From BTRG01 sp036986275 (lineage in GTDB: Bacteria > Pseudomonadota > Gammaproteobacteria > Acidiferrobacterales > SZUA-150): a DNA stretch of 58,357 nucleotides. The notes below the pieces were generated by a model that saw only the letters and a list, made by a program, of their open reading frames with translations, was not told the DNA's origin and ran no database searches. This document shows, piece by piece, positions 18,918 to 27,678 of this stretch; position 1 is the stretch's first letter, and every line of letters starts with the position of its first letter. Made by a program: the position numbers and the translations under genes. Location: positions 1-58,357 of the forward strand of contig BTRG01000008.1 of assembly GCA_036986275.1 (NCBI GenBank), read 5' to 3'.

Positions 18918-19247
18918 TTACTTCTTATCTGTCTTCGCTTGAAACTGTTGCTCCAGTGCAATGAGTTTCTCGGCAACACGGCCAGGTTCTACTTGATACC
19001 GGCCTTCCTCAATAGCAGAGCGTAGCGCTTCTACACGCTGGCTATCGACAACCGGTGTTTTATCCAGTGTAGCTTCCAACTGGTTGAGTTTGTTGGCCGC
19101 ATCCGTAATGTGCACCGTATCGGAGACACTTGAACGACCGGACTCTCTTTGCTGTTGCCCCGGTTCTTGTTGCACCGGCTTGACCTGGGAACCGTCATTA
19201 CGGCCCGGGGTGTGAGGCGCATTGGGTCCTGATATGTCGATGGGCAT
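18918..19247 (-). CDS. flgM: FlgM, anti-FliA sigma factor
   Basis: 109 residues. The N-terminal half is disordered and Gln/Pro-rich. The C-terminal half carries the FliA-binding helices (VDSQRVEALRSAIEEGRYQVEPGRVAEKLI). FlgM blocks sigma-28 until the hook is complete and then is exported. AGGAG lies 8 bases before ATG. A FliA-type promoter is found just upstream (19278-19304), giving the feedback loop known for flgM in other bacteria. Confidence 0.93.
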   Translation of the reverse strand: MPIDISGPNAPHTPGRNDGSQVKPVQQEPGQQQRESGRSSVSDTVHITDAANKLNQLEATLDKTPVVDSQRVEALRSAIEEGRYQVEPGRVAEKLIALEQQFQAKTDKK

Positions 19248-19277
19248 GATTATGCTCCTGGTTTATTCTCTTATATG

Positions 19278-19304
19278 ATAACGGTCCGTAAATGTAATAC
19301 TTTA
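19278..19304 (-). promoter_or_regulatory. FliA (sigma-28) promoter for flgMN
   Basis: Read on the minus strand, TAAAGTAT, an 11-base spacer, then ACCGTTAT, against the consensus TAAAGTTT-N11-GCCGATAA. It lies ~31 bases before flgM. Confidence 0.65.
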
Positions 19305-19324
19305 GACATTTTTGAAACAATTTT

Positions 19325-20167
19325 TTACAAATTTACCCTGATAATCCCGTTGGCAGTAACAACGCCGTGAATAATCTTTCGGGTCAAGGTGTTACGTACA
19401 CGTATGCGTTGACCATCGGCGCCATTCATCAGCGCCTTCCCCGTCATTCTGACTTCCAAACCCTTACTTTTAGCAAGGATAGTCACTGTATCGCCGCGCT
19501 TGATGATTTTGGGTTTTTCGAGCAGCACCGGTCTGAGTACCAGGCCGCTGCGCAATCTCCGCCTGGCGGCCATGCCGATAATTTCATTAACATTTGTTAT
19601 AAAGCCCTGCGGATGGCGCGACAGGTCGCGACGCTCCTTGATTATATGGTCAACTGAAATAATGTTGCCGCGATTGAGGCTCTCCTTCATCACCCAGATC
19701 TCATCGTATGCGCTGATACTAACGGGCACATATATCGTCCAGGGCTTGTAGTCCGGACAGCGGACACCCACGCTGGTATTGCCAAGATATTTTTCTTGGG
19801 CAAAGAAAAATTCAAAATTCCTCTGACAGCGCGTCAGTCGCAGGCGTTTGTCCACGGGCATGATTGTGATTTTGGCGTCGTCATAGTGACCAATGAGTTT
19901 ATTTCTGACGAAGTGTTCAGCTGACTTGACGATCCTGGAAGGGGACTCCAGCTTCTGGTCCTTGGCCATAGCAGGGATGGGTGTGAAGCATGATGACAGC
20001 AACACAAATATGGTGAATACAGGCAATGACAGAAATTTGGCGTCAGCAGCTGTATTTGTTGCGGCTTCTTGAACGTTCGGCCAGAAGCGCCGGAAAATCG
20101 ACGGTAGCCAATTTGAGTCCGCTGTCGCGTATCTCTGCTTGTATAGAAGTGTTTCCGCGGTTTGCAT
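19325..20167 (-). CDS. flgA: FlgA, P-ring assembly chaperone
   Basis: 280 residues. The mature domain matches FlgA: SAF-like fold with LRLTRCQRNFEF, a middle segment with GNIISVDHIIKERRDLSR, and a C-terminal GDTVTILAKSKGLEVRMTGKALMNG. FlgA helps FlgI build the periplasmic P ring. The signal peptide (LPVFTIFVLLSSCFTPIPAMA) is preceded by a ~47-residue N-terminal extension with no internal Met, which is unusual; the true start may be a non-ATG codon. A sigma-54 site lies at 20211-20226. Confidence 0.9.
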   Translation of the reverse strand: MQTAETLLYKQRYATADSNWLPSIFRRFWPNVQEAATNTAADAKFLSLPVFTIFVLLSSCFTPIPAMAKDQKLESPSRIVKSAEHFVRNKLIGHYDDAKITIMPVDKRLRLTRCQRNFEFFFAQEKYLGNTSVGVRCPDYKPWTIYVPVSISAYDEIWVMKESLNRGNIISVDHIIKERRDLSRHPQGFITNVNEIIGMAARRRLRSGLVLRPVLLEKPKIIKRGDTVTILAKSKGLEVRMTGKALMNGADGQRIRVRNTLTRKIIHGVVTANGIIRVNL

Positions 20168-20210
20168 GTTCGTCAGTAAGGTTCCCTGGGTATTAACTCA
20201 ACGCGTGTAA

Positions 20211-20226
20211 TGCAAACTCCATGCCT
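20211..20226 (-). promoter_or_regulatory. Sigma-54 promoter for flgA
   Basis: Minus strand reads AGGCAT-GGAGT-TTGCA with exact GG-N10-GC spacing, close to TGGCAC-N5-TTGCW. It lies ~45 bases before the flgA start and is divergent from the flgB promoter. Confidence 0.65.
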
Positions 20227-20387
20227 ATTATTTAATAGAGAATCATGTGCTATCAATAAATGCCATCAATCAGGCGGCAAGCATGACCGTCCAGGTTTGC
20301 CGACAACCCGGCCATGAATTGCCGTTGCCGGTTGTTATATCGCCTGCTATTTACTGCCATTCAAGCAATTTCATAGGCTTAGCAAGG

Positions 20388-20404
20388 GTGGCACAGCGAT
20401 TGCT
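20388..20404 (+). promoter_or_regulatory. Sigma-54 promoter for the flgB operon
   Basis: TGGCAC (20389-20394), 5 bases, TTGCT (20400-20404): a perfect -24/-12 element with GG-N10-GC, ~36 bases before the flgB ATG. This fits FleQ/FleR-controlled rod and hook genes. Confidence 0.85.
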
Positions 20405-20440
20405 ATTGCGATCATGCAAACAGTAAGACGAGAAGAGAAA

Positions 20441-20848
20441 ATGCCAAATAATTCCATACTCGGGATACATGAAACTGCCTTGATGATTCGTTCACGTCGT
20501 ACCGAGGTATTGGCGGCAAATATTGCCAATGCCGATACACCTAATTATAAGGCACGCGACATAGATTTCATGGCAGCCATGAGGCGAGCAGAAAAATCTG
20601 CAACGAATAAAGTCGATGTAGGGACTATGGCCGTTACCCATGATCGCCATATACAGCTATCTTCCCCAAGCATGTCAAATATAGCATTGCGCTATCGAAA
20701 CCCGCTGCAATCGTCATTGGATAACAATACGGTAGATGCGCAAAAGGAACATGCTGCCTTTATGGATAATGCCCTGCGTTACCAGGCCAGCCTCAGGTTC
20801 ATTAATGGCCGTGTAAAGGGCCTGTTAACAGCAATTCGAGGAGATTAA
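20441..20848 (+). CDS. flgB: FlgB, proximal rod protein
   Basis: ATG 20441 is preferred to the upstream ATG 20414 because GAAGAGA precedes it and the product then has the usual ~135 residues. The start also falls after the sigma-54 promoter at 20388-20404, whose expected transcript start is near 20415. Rod signature ALMIRSRRTEVLAANIANADTPNYKARDIDF. The C-terminal helix is AFMDNALRYQASLRFINGRV. FlgB forms the first segment of the rod across the periplasm. First gene of a ten-gene run. Confidence 0.95.
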   Translation: MPNNSILGIHETALMIRSRRTEVLAANIANADTPNYKARDIDFMAAMRRAEKSATNKVDVGTMAVTHDRHIQLSSPSMSNIALRYRNPLQSSLDNNTVDAQKEHAAFMDNALRYQASLRFINGRVKGLLTAIRGD

Positions 20849-20850
20849 GG

Positions 20851-21264
20851 ATGTCATTGTTTAGTGTCTTTGAAGTGTCAGGTTCAGGGTTAAGCGCACA
20901 AACGCTGCGCCTTAACACGGTTTCGAGTAATCTGGCCAATGCAGATAGCATCAGCCGTAGTGAGAAGGACGCCTATCGCTCACGCCAACCCGTATTCTCG
21001 CAGCTGGTCAACAAATTCAGCGCCAATAAAGAAGTCACCGGCGTTAAAGTATTGGGAATTGTAGAAAGTAAGGCAGCGGTACGTTCCGAGTACCGTCCCG
21101 ATCATCCGATGGCCGATGAGAATGGCAAGGTTTATTTCTCCAATGTGAATTCCATTGAAGAGATGGCCAATATGATATCAGCATCACGCAGTTATCAGAA
21201 CAATATTGAAGTTATGAACACCTCCAAGCAATTACTGTTACGAACACTGACCATGGGTCAGTAA
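20851..21264 (+). CDS. flgC: FlgC, proximal rod protein
   Basis: 137 residues, normal size. The N-terminal ALSAQTLRLNTVSSNLANADS motif and C-terminal EMANMISASRSYQNNIEVMNTSKQ helix are those of rod/hook proteins and form a coiled coil in the assembled rod. It starts 3 bases after flgB, with GAGGAG overlapping the end of flgB. It stacks with FlgB and FlgF in the proximal rod. Confidence 0.96.
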   Translation: MSLFSVFEVSGSGLSAQTLRLNTVSSNLANADSISRSEKDAYRSRQPVFSQLVNKFSANKEVTGVKVLGIVESKAAVRSEYRPDHPMADENGKVYFSNVNSIEEMANMISASRSYQNNIEVMNTSKQLLLRTLTMGQ

Positions 21265-21297
21265 ATACGGAAAAGCTCTTAAGATTGGGATTATATT

Positions 21298-21993
21298 ATG
21301 AGTGCGATAGACAACAATTTTTTGCAGGGCCTTGGTTTGAATACCGATACCACGGCCAGCGCAAATAATAGCAACCTCGGACAGTCGGACTTTCTGGAAT
21401 TGCTGGTGGCGCAGCTACAGAATCAGGATCCTATGAAGCCTATGGAAAACGGCGAGTTCCTGGGGCAGATGGCGCAGTTCAGTACTGTATCAGGCATACA
21501 GGATCTGCAGGCATCGTTTACACAATTGGCAAGCGCCCTGTCTTCCAATCAGGCCTTGCAGGCCAGTTCCCTGGTTGGGCGTACCGTGTTGATGCAACCA
21601 CAGCCTAATGCCAATGGTATGACCGAGAGTGTATTAGTTGAAGGTGGTGTTATAGGCGGGGCGGTGGATGTGCCGGCCAGTTCCGACAGTCTCACTATCG
21701 ATATCTTTGATCAGAATGGCCAGTTGGTAAAACGTATACGCCAGGATGGGGGTGTGGAAGCGGGTATGGCCTATTTCGCCTGGGATGGCACGACCGACAG
21801 CGGTGAAGTCGCTCCTCCAGGAAGATATCAAATCAGTGCCAGCACCAGTTCCGGTAACAACAGTGCCGGTGCCAATGTGTTAATCGCCGACACTGTTGCC
21901 AGTGTCACTATGGGCAGACCCGGTGAAGGAATCACGTTGAATCTGGCTACCATGGGCGATATTGAATTATCCGACATCAAACAAATAATGTAA
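21298..21993 (+). CDS. flgD: FlgD, hook-capping scaffold
   Basis: FlgD caps the growing hook and is removed when the hook is finished. The 231-residue protein has the N-terminal export and assembly region (LGQSDFLELLVAQLQNQDPM, MAQFSTVSGIQDL) and a C-terminal FlgD Ig-like/tudor region (FAWDGTTDSGEVAPPGRYQI). Length is typical. It is placed, as usual, between flgC and flgE. Confidence 0.96.
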   Translation: MSAIDNNFLQGLGLNTDTTASANNSNLGQSDFLELLVAQLQNQDPMKPMENGEFLGQMAQFSTVSGIQDLQASFTQLASALSSNQALQASSLVGRTVLMQPQPNANGMTESVLVEGGVIGGAVDVPASSDSLTIDIFDQNGQLVKRIRQDGGVEAGMAYFAWDGTTDSGEVAPPGRYQISASTSSGNNSAGANVLIADTVASVTMGRPGEGITLNLATMGDIELSDIKQIM

Positions 21994-22018
21994 GCACAGT
22001 TATAGTAAGGAGAACAAC

Positions 22019-23263
22019 ATGCCATTTCGTACAGCTTTAAGTGGGCTCATCGCTTCCGGTGCCGATCTACGTATTATTGGCAATAACGTTGCTAATGCCA
22101 GTACAACGGGATTTAAAAAGTCACGTTCAGAATTTGCCGATGTCTATGCCGTGTCCAACCTGGGTGCGGCCAGTGATGCCATTGGTACAGGCGTACGCCT
22201 GGCTGATGTGGCACAGCAATTTACACAAGGCAATATTGAATTTACTGACAATAATCTCGATCTCGCCATATCGGGACAGGGTTTCTTCAGGCTCAGTGAT
22301 AATGGTTCCATTATTTATTCCCGGGCCGGCGCCTTCCAGGTCGATCGTAGTGGTTATGTAGTCAACAGCAACAACCAGAGGTTGACTGCATTCCAGGCGG
22401 ATGCCACAGGTAATATTACAGGTGCAATTGGTGATCTGCGACTGGACACATCGGACATTGCCCCTAATGCCACTGGGAATATCGAGATCGGAATCAATCT
22501 CGACTCGGAAGCGTCCATTGTTCCGGTAGCCACGATATTTGATCCTACGGATCCCAACAGTTTTAACAATTCTACTTCATTGACCATTTATGACTCTCTG
22601 GGCAATGAGCATTTGGGAACATTTTATTATCGTAAGACCGCGGCAAATAACTGGAACAGTTATTTGTTCGTTGATGGGCAGGAAATCTATGGCAATGCTG
22701 CACCTCCCTATACCGCTGACGGATTACAGTTTGATGCCAACGGTAATCTCACCGTACCGGTCGGTGGCAGTATTACCTATCCTGCATTCAATACCGGTTC
22801 CGGTGCCGCCAATCTTAACCTGACGGTAGATTATAGTGGCGGCACACCAGCCACGCAGTATGGTGGTAACTTCAGTGTCAATGCCCTGACCCAGGATGGT
22901 TATGCCACTGGCAGACTTAATGGTGTCGATATAGATTCTACGGGTGTGGTGTTATCACGTTATACCAATGGCCAGTCACGTGTGTTGGGTCAGGTAGCCA
23001 TGGCAAACTTCTCCAACCCACAAGGCCTGCAACAGCTGGGTGATACCAGCTGGGCCGAAAGCTTTGCTTCCGGTTCCGCCCTGGTGGGTGCGCCCGGTAC
23101 TTCCAGTCTGGGTCTGGTGCAATCCGGCGCCCTGGAAGGTTCCAATGTCGATCTCACCGAACAGTTGGTCAATATGATTACCGCGCAACGTAACTTCCAG
23201 GCCAATGCCCAGGTGATCACGACCGCCGATACCATCACACAAACCATTATCAATATCCGATAA
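22019..23263 (+). CDS. flgE: FlgE, hook protein
   Basis: 414 residues. N-terminal AISGLIASGADLRIIGNNVANASTTGFK-type helix (here with ALSGLIASG), a central variable hook domain (NSFNNSTSLTIYDSLGNEHL) and a C-terminal domain (GALEGSNVDLTEQLVNMITAQ and a terminal helix). FlgE builds the universal joint. AAGGAGA is 6 bases before ATG, among the strongest ribosome-binding sites of the operon, fitting its high copy number. Confidence 0.96.
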   Translation: MPFRTALSGLIASGADLRIIGNNVANASTTGFKKSRSEFADVYAVSNLGAASDAIGTGVRLADVAQQFTQGNIEFTDNNLDLAISGQGFFRLSDNGSIIYSRAGAFQVDRSGYVVNSNNQRLTAFQADATGNITGAIGDLRLDTSDIAPNATGNIEIGINLDSEASIVPVATIFDPTDPNSFNNSTSLTIYDSLGNEHLGTFYYRKTAANNWNSYLFVDGQEIYGNAAPPYTADGLQFDANGNLTVPVGGSITYPAFNTGSGAANLNLTVDYSGGTPATQYGGNFSVNALTQDGYATGRLNGVDIDSTGVVLSRYTNGQSRVLGQVAMANFSNPQGLQQLGDTSWAESFASGSALVGAPGTSSLGLVQSGALEGSNVDLTEQLVNMITAQRNFQANAQVITTADTITQTIINIR

Positions 23264-23287
23264 CAGGGTTTATAAAGGTCTGACATC

Positions 23288-24028
23288 ATGGAACGCAGTC
23301 TATATATCGCCATGAGCGGCGCGCATCAAACCGAGCTCGCCATGGCGAATAACACCAACAATCTGGCCAATGCCAGTACCACAGGGTTTCGCGCCGATCT
23401 GGCGGCCTTTCAGGATCTACCCTTGTATGGTCCCGGCTATCCCAGTCGTGTTTATGCGCAGACCGAACAACCCGGCATCGATTTCAACCAGGGTGCGGTT
23501 ATTGCTACCGGCAATGAGCTGGATATCGCCATCAATGGTCAGGGCTGGATAGCCGTACAGGCCCGGGATGGCAGTGAGGCCTATACCCGTGCTGGAAACT
23601 TTCATATCTCTGAACTGGGCATCCTGGAAACGGCCAGTGGAAATCCGGTAATGGGCGCCAACGGCCCTATCGCCATACCACCGGCTGAGAAAGTAGAGAT
23701 TGGGGATGATGGCACGGTGTCCGTTCGTTCTTTGGGCGAGCGCGCATCAACGTTGAATGTTGTCGACAGGATTAAACTGGTCAATCCCGATCAGGTAAAT
23801 CTTGTCAAGCGTGAAGATGGTTTGCTGCAGCAGAGAGATGGTGTAGTAGCAGAAAAAGATCCCAATATTCGTGTGCTTACCGCTGTTGTGGAATCCAGTA
23901 ACGTCAATGCCGTTGAGGCCATGGTCAACATGATCTCCCTGTCACGGCACTTTGAAATGCAGATCAAGATGATGAAAACAGTGGAAGAAACCGAGAGCGC
24001 GAATGCGCAGTTGATGCGTTTGAGTTAA
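23288..24028 (+). CDS. flgF: FlgF, proximal rod protein
   Basis: 246 residues, usual for FlgF. N-terminal LYIAMSGAHQTELAMANNTNNLAN, where FlgF differs from FlgG by starting MERSLYIAMSGA. The D1 region has INGQGWIAVQARDGSEAYTRAGNF. The C-terminal helix has SSNVNAVEAMVNMISLSRHFE. It forms the rod between FlgC and FlgG. Confidence 0.95.
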   Translation: MERSLYIAMSGAHQTELAMANNTNNLANASTTGFRADLAAFQDLPLYGPGYPSRVYAQTEQPGIDFNQGAVIATGNELDIAINGQGWIAVQARDGSEAYTRAGNFHISELGILETASGNPVMGANGPIAIPPAEKVEIGDDGTVSVRSLGERASTLNVVDRIKLVNPDQVNLVKREDGLLQQRDGVVAEKDPNIRVLTAVVESSNVNAVEAMVNMISLSRHFEMQIKMMKTVEETESANAQLMRLS

Positions 24029-24070
24029 CGGTCTCCTCCTGGAAAGTATAATAAAGAGGTTATAAGGTTT

Positions 24071-24856
24071 ATGAACGATTCACTCTGGATAGGAAAGACT
24101 GGGCTAGAGGCCCAGCAGACAAGGATGTCGGTTATTACCAATAACCTGGCAAACGTAAACACCACCGGTTTCAAGCGTGGCCGCGCTGTTTTTGCCGATC
24201 TATTTTACCAGAACATTCGCCAGGTGGGCGCACAATCCTCGGAAAACACCACGATTCCGACAGGTTTGATGCTGGGTACGGGCGTGCGCATAGTGTCCAC
24301 GGAAAAGACCTTTACCCAGGGCAACGCCATACAAACTGATAATGCCCTGGATGTCGCGATTAATGGTCGTGGGTTTATACAGATACAACTGCCGGATGGC
24401 AGTCTGGCCTATACACGTGATGGGTCATTCAAACTGGATCCCCAGGGACAACTGGTGACGGCCAATGGTTATGCCATACAACCGGGTATTACCATACCGG
24501 GTGATGCGCAAAGCATTACTATCGCAACAGATGGTGTCGTGTCGGTAACAATACAAGGCAGCGCAACCCCTACGCAAGTCGGTAATTTGCAGTTAGCAGA
24601 TTTTGTCAATCCTGCCGGTTTACAGGGTATGGGTGACAATCTGTATCTGGAATCTGCCGCCAGTGGTGCACCACAAGTTGGCACGCCTGGATTAAATGGC
24701 CTCGGCACTTTGCAGCAGGGCACACTGGAAGGTTCCAATGTAAATGTCGTGGAAGAGCTGGTGAACATGATAGAGACTCAGCGCGCCTATGAAATGAACT
24801 CCAAGGCCATACAGACCACCGATCAGATGCTGGGTTATGTCAGCTCTAATCTTTAA
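24071..24856 (+). CDS. flgG: FlgG, distal rod protein
   Basis: 261 residues. N-terminal SLWIGKTGLEAQQTRMSVIT and ANVNTTGFKRGRAVFADLFYQ, with YQN continuing into the loop typical of FlgG. Core INGRGFIQIQLPDGSLAYTRDGSF. C-terminus EGSNVNVVEELVNMIETQRAYEMNSKAI. FlgG forms the distal rod inside the P and L rings. The leader contains AAAGAGG ~13 bases before ATG. Confidence 0.97.
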   Translation: MNDSLWIGKTGLEAQQTRMSVITNNLANVNTTGFKRGRAVFADLFYQNIRQVGAQSSENTTIPTGLMLGTGVRIVSTEKTFTQGNAIQTDNALDVAINGRGFIQIQLPDGSLAYTRDGSFKLDPQGQLVTANGYAIQPGITIPGDAQSITIATDGVVSVTIQGSATPTQVGNLQLADFVNPAGLQGMGDNLYLESAASGAPQVGTPGLNGLGTLQQGTLEGSNVNVVEELVNMIETQRAYEMNSKAIQTTDQMLGYVSSNL

Positions 24857-24873
24857 TTGATCAGGTAACTCTA

Positions 24874-25602
24874 ATGCAGAAACCAATGCAGGCAAAGAAA
24901 ACCGTGATGCAATGGTCGATAGTTCTGGTAATACTCATGACAAGCGCCTGTGCCACAACACCAGACCCGGCCTATGCACCAGTGCGTCCCAGTACGGCGA
25001 TTCCAATCCCCGAGCTCAATGGCGCCATCTACCAGGCCGGTCAGGATCTGGCCTTGTTTGAAGATCTCAGGGCACGTCGCGTGGGCGATATACTGACCAT
25101 ACGCCTGACCGAGAGCACGAATGCCAGCAAACGGAGCAATACTTCCACCAGCAAGGAGAATGAAATCGCTCTCGTAAACCCGACACTGTTTGGCTCGGCC
25201 ATAGGGTTTAATCTTGAAAATGGTTTGTTTAAGGGCCTGCCTCTACAGAACCGTACCGGCAATACACTGGAGACCGGTATGAATACCAGTCAGGTTTTTG
25301 ATGGCAGTGGTTCCAGCAATCAGAGTAATTCCCTGCGGGGCAGCGTCTCAGTTTCTGTTTCTGAAGTCCTGGCGAATGGAAACCTGGTGGTGCGCGGCGA
25401 GAAGCTGATTACCCTGGATCAGGGCGATGAGTACGTACGTATTACCGGTATCGTGCGTCCTGTTGATATTGCTGCCGATAACAGCGTGCCGTCTACCAAG
25501 GTGGCCCATGCCCAGATTACCTATGGCGGTGACGGCACCGTGGCGGATGCCAGCAAACAAGGCTGGTTGTCAAAGTTCTTTCTCAAGTACTGGCCCTTCT
25601 AA
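24874..25602 (+). CDS. flgH: FlgH, outer-membrane L-ring lipoprotein
   Basis: 242 residues. A lipoprotein signal ends in a lipobox-like SAC (about residues 24-26) with Cys as the first mature residue. FlgH hallmarks are GAIYQAGQDLALFEDLRARRVGDILTIRL and the C-terminal GNLVVRGEKLITLDQGDEYVRITGIVRP. The L ring is the bushing in the outer membrane. Order flgG-flgH-flgI is standard. Confidence 0.96.
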   Translation: MQKPMQAKKTVMQWSIVLVILMTSACATTPDPAYAPVRPSTAIPIPELNGAIYQAGQDLALFEDLRARRVGDILTIRLTESTNASKRSNTSTSKENEIALVNPTLFGSAIGFNLENGLFKGLPLQNRTGNTLETGMNTSQVFDGSGSSNQSNSLRGSVSVSVSEVLANGNLVVRGEKLITLDQGDEYVRITGIVRPVDIAADNSVPSTKVAHAQITYGGDGTVADASKQGWLSKFFLKYWPF

Positions 25603-25620
25603 AAGCCGAGGTCCGTGCGC

Positions 25621-26727
25621 ATGACAAGAGTGAACAAACCCCTGATCGTAGCCCTGTTGATGTCGTGCGCCACACCGGTTATGGCCGAGCGCATCAAGGA
25701 CCTGGTTTCCATTGCCGGTGTGCGTAGTAACCAGTTAGTGGGATATGGCCTGGCAGTAGGTCTGGATGGTACCGGCGATCAAACCAGTCAGACACCCTTT
25801 ACAATACAGAGCCTGAAAAGCATGTTGTCCCGCCTCGGTGTCAATATTCCGGCCAATGTGAATCCGCAGTTAAAGAATGTTGCGGCCGTGGCCATACATG
25901 CCGAGCTACCAGCCTTTGCCAAACCCGGCCAGACCATAGACATCACGGTTTCTTCTATCGGTAATGCAAAGAGCCTGCGCGGTGGCAGTTTGCTGATGGC
26001 GCCCTTGAAAGGGGCGGACGGCAAGACCTACGCCGTGGCCCAGGGTAATCTGGTTGTCGGTGGTTTTGGCGCATCCGGTCGGGATGGTTCCAGTATTACC
26101 GTGAATATTCCCAGCGTCGGACGTATCCCTAATGGAGCCACTATAGAGCGTAGCGTTCCGAATCCCTTTGCGCTGGGCCAGTCACTGGTACTAAATCTGC
26201 ACCAACCGGATTTCACTACAATTACCAATATTAGCCGGGTGATCAACCAGACCTTTGGCCATGGCACGGCAGAGGCCATAGATAGCGTGGCCGTGCGTGT
26301 GCGCGCCCCAGCCAATCCCTCCACGCGCGTGGCCTTTATCTCGGCGGTTGAGAATCTCAATATCAACCCTGGTGTGGCGGCGGCGAAAGTCATTGTCAAT
26401 TCACGAACCGGAACGGTGGTGATCGGCCAGCATGTGCGGCTGATGTCGGCCGCGGTGTCCCATGGCAGCCTGACAGTTACCATTACTGAGCGTATAGCAG
26501 TCAGCCAGCCGAATGCCCTGGCGGAAGGTGAAACGATAGCAGCACCGGTGACCAGTATAGCAGCGGAACAGGAAGAAAATCGCATGTTTCTGTTTGAGCC
26601 TGGTGTATCGCTAAATGAGTTAGTTCGCGCCGTTAACCAGGTGGGCGCCGCCCCCGGGGATCTGGTGGCCATACTGGAAGCGCTCAAACAGGCAGGCGCC
26701 TTGCGTGCCGAGTTGGTAGTGATCTAA
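25621..26727 (+). CDS. flgI: FlgI, periplasmic P-ring protein
   Basis: About 368 residues with a signal peptide ending near VMA. GTG 25615 is an alternative start two codons upstream. Family motifs: IKDLVSIAGVRSNQLVGYGLAVGLDGTGDQ, NVAAVAIHAELPAFAKPGQTIDI (each longer than quoted), and a C-terminal SLNELVRAVNQVGAAPGDLVAILEALKQAGAL. FlgI forms the P ring in the peptidoglycan layer with help from FlgA. Its TAA overlaps the flgJ ATG by one base. Confidence 0.96.
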   Translation: MTRVNKPLIVALLMSCATPVMAERIKDLVSIAGVRSNQLVGYGLAVGLDGTGDQTSQTPFTIQSLKSMLSRLGVNIPANVNPQLKNVAAVAIHAELPAFAKPGQTIDITVSSIGNAKSLRGGSLLMAPLKGADGKTYAVAQGNLVVGGFGASGRDGSSITVNIPSVGRIPNGATIERSVPNPFALGQSLVLNLHQPDFTTITNISRVINQTFGHGTAEAIDSVAVRVRAPANPSTRVAFISAVENLNINPGVAAAKVIVNSRTGTVVIGQHVRLMSAAVSHGSLTVTITERIAVSQPNALAEGETIAAPVTSIAAEQEENRMFLFEPGVSLNELVRAVNQVGAAPGDLVAILEALKQAGALRAELVVI

Positions 26728-27620
26728 TGATCAGCAGACCTGAGATGATGGCCTCATTGGTTGCCGACCCCAAAGGTGTAGGCGAGCTAAAGCGTGCCGC
26801 AAGACAAAATTCGCCGCAGGCTTTGCGTGATGTTGCCCGTCAGTTTGAAGGCCTGTTCCTGCAAATGGTGCTCAAGAGCATGCGCGATGCCAGTTTGTCC
26901 GAGGATCTGATGTCCAGTGATCAGGGGCGCATGTATCAGGACATGCTGGACCAACAAATAAGCCAGACCTTATCCAAACAAGGCACCCTGGGGTTTGCGG
27001 ACTTGCTGATTAAGCAGCTGGCCGGTACCGTCGGCGAGTCCGCCAGCGAAGAGGTGCTGAAAGGACTAAATGCGTCCCTGCGGCCAAGGGTGCAAATACC
27101 GGATGCCAATATCAGCGCCTCACAGCAACAGTTTGTCAAAACCCTATGGCCGCATGCGCAACGCGCCGCTGCGCGTCTGGGTGTACAGCCGCAGGCCCTG
27201 TTGGCGCAGGCGGCTCTTGAGACCGGTTGGGGCCACCATGTCAGCAAAGACAGTAATGGTCTCAGCAGCCACAATCTGTTTGGTATCAAGGCATCCAGCG
27301 ACTGGCAGGGTCCCAGTGTGCAAGTCAGTACTTTGGAATACGAAGCTGGTCAGGCCCGGCGCGAAGTGGCTTCATTTAGACAGTATGCATCATATAGTGA
27401 GAGTTTTGATGATTATGCGGACCTGCTGTTGGGACAATCGCGTTATCAGCCGGCTGTGCAACAGAGTGAGGATAGTGAGGCCTTCTTCAGGGCGTTACAG
27501 CATGCAGGTTATGCCACGGATCCTGAGTATGCCAACAAGATTCTGGCCGTAATGGAGCGCGATAGCTTCCAGAATACCGTGGCAGGATTAAAGGATATAA
27601 CGATTGGGCCGTTAGTATGA
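26727..27620 (+). CDS. flgJ: FlgJ, rod scaffold and peptidoglycan hydrolase
   Basis: 297 residues with both FlgJ domains. The N-terminal rod-capping region is ~1-110 (ARQFEGLFLQMVLKSMRDA). The C-terminal glucosaminidase-type domain is ~135-290, with the catalytic Glu in AQAALETGWGHH and FGIKASSDWQG. It opens the cell wall to let the rod through. Translationally coupled to flgI (one-base overlap). Confidence 0.95.
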   Translation: MISRPEMMASLVADPKGVGELKRAARQNSPQALRDVARQFEGLFLQMVLKSMRDASLSEDLMSSDQGRMYQDMLDQQISQTLSKQGTLGFADLLIKQLAGTVGESASEEVLKGLNASLRPRVQIPDANISASQQQFVKTLWPHAQRAAARLGVQPQALLAQAALETGWGHHVSKDSNGLSSHNLFGIKASSDWQGPSVQVSTLEYEAGQARREVASFRQYASYSESFDDYADLLLGQSRYQPAVQQSEDSEAFFRALQHAGYATDPEYANKILAVMERDSFQNTVAGLKDITIGPLV

Positions 27621-27656
27621 TCATGGTATCGTTTATATTACATGCAGTGAATTCAA

Positions 27657-27678
27657 CCATGAGGGCCATTGCTCATGG
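27657..27678 (+). promoter_or_regulatory. Hairpin covering the flgK ribosome-binding site and start
   Basis: CCATGAG (27657-27663), an 8-base loop, CTCATGG (27672-27678). The 3' arm contains the flgK ATG (27675) and the 5' arm overlaps the GAGGG ribosome-binding sequence, so folding would hide both. Confidence 0.45.
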
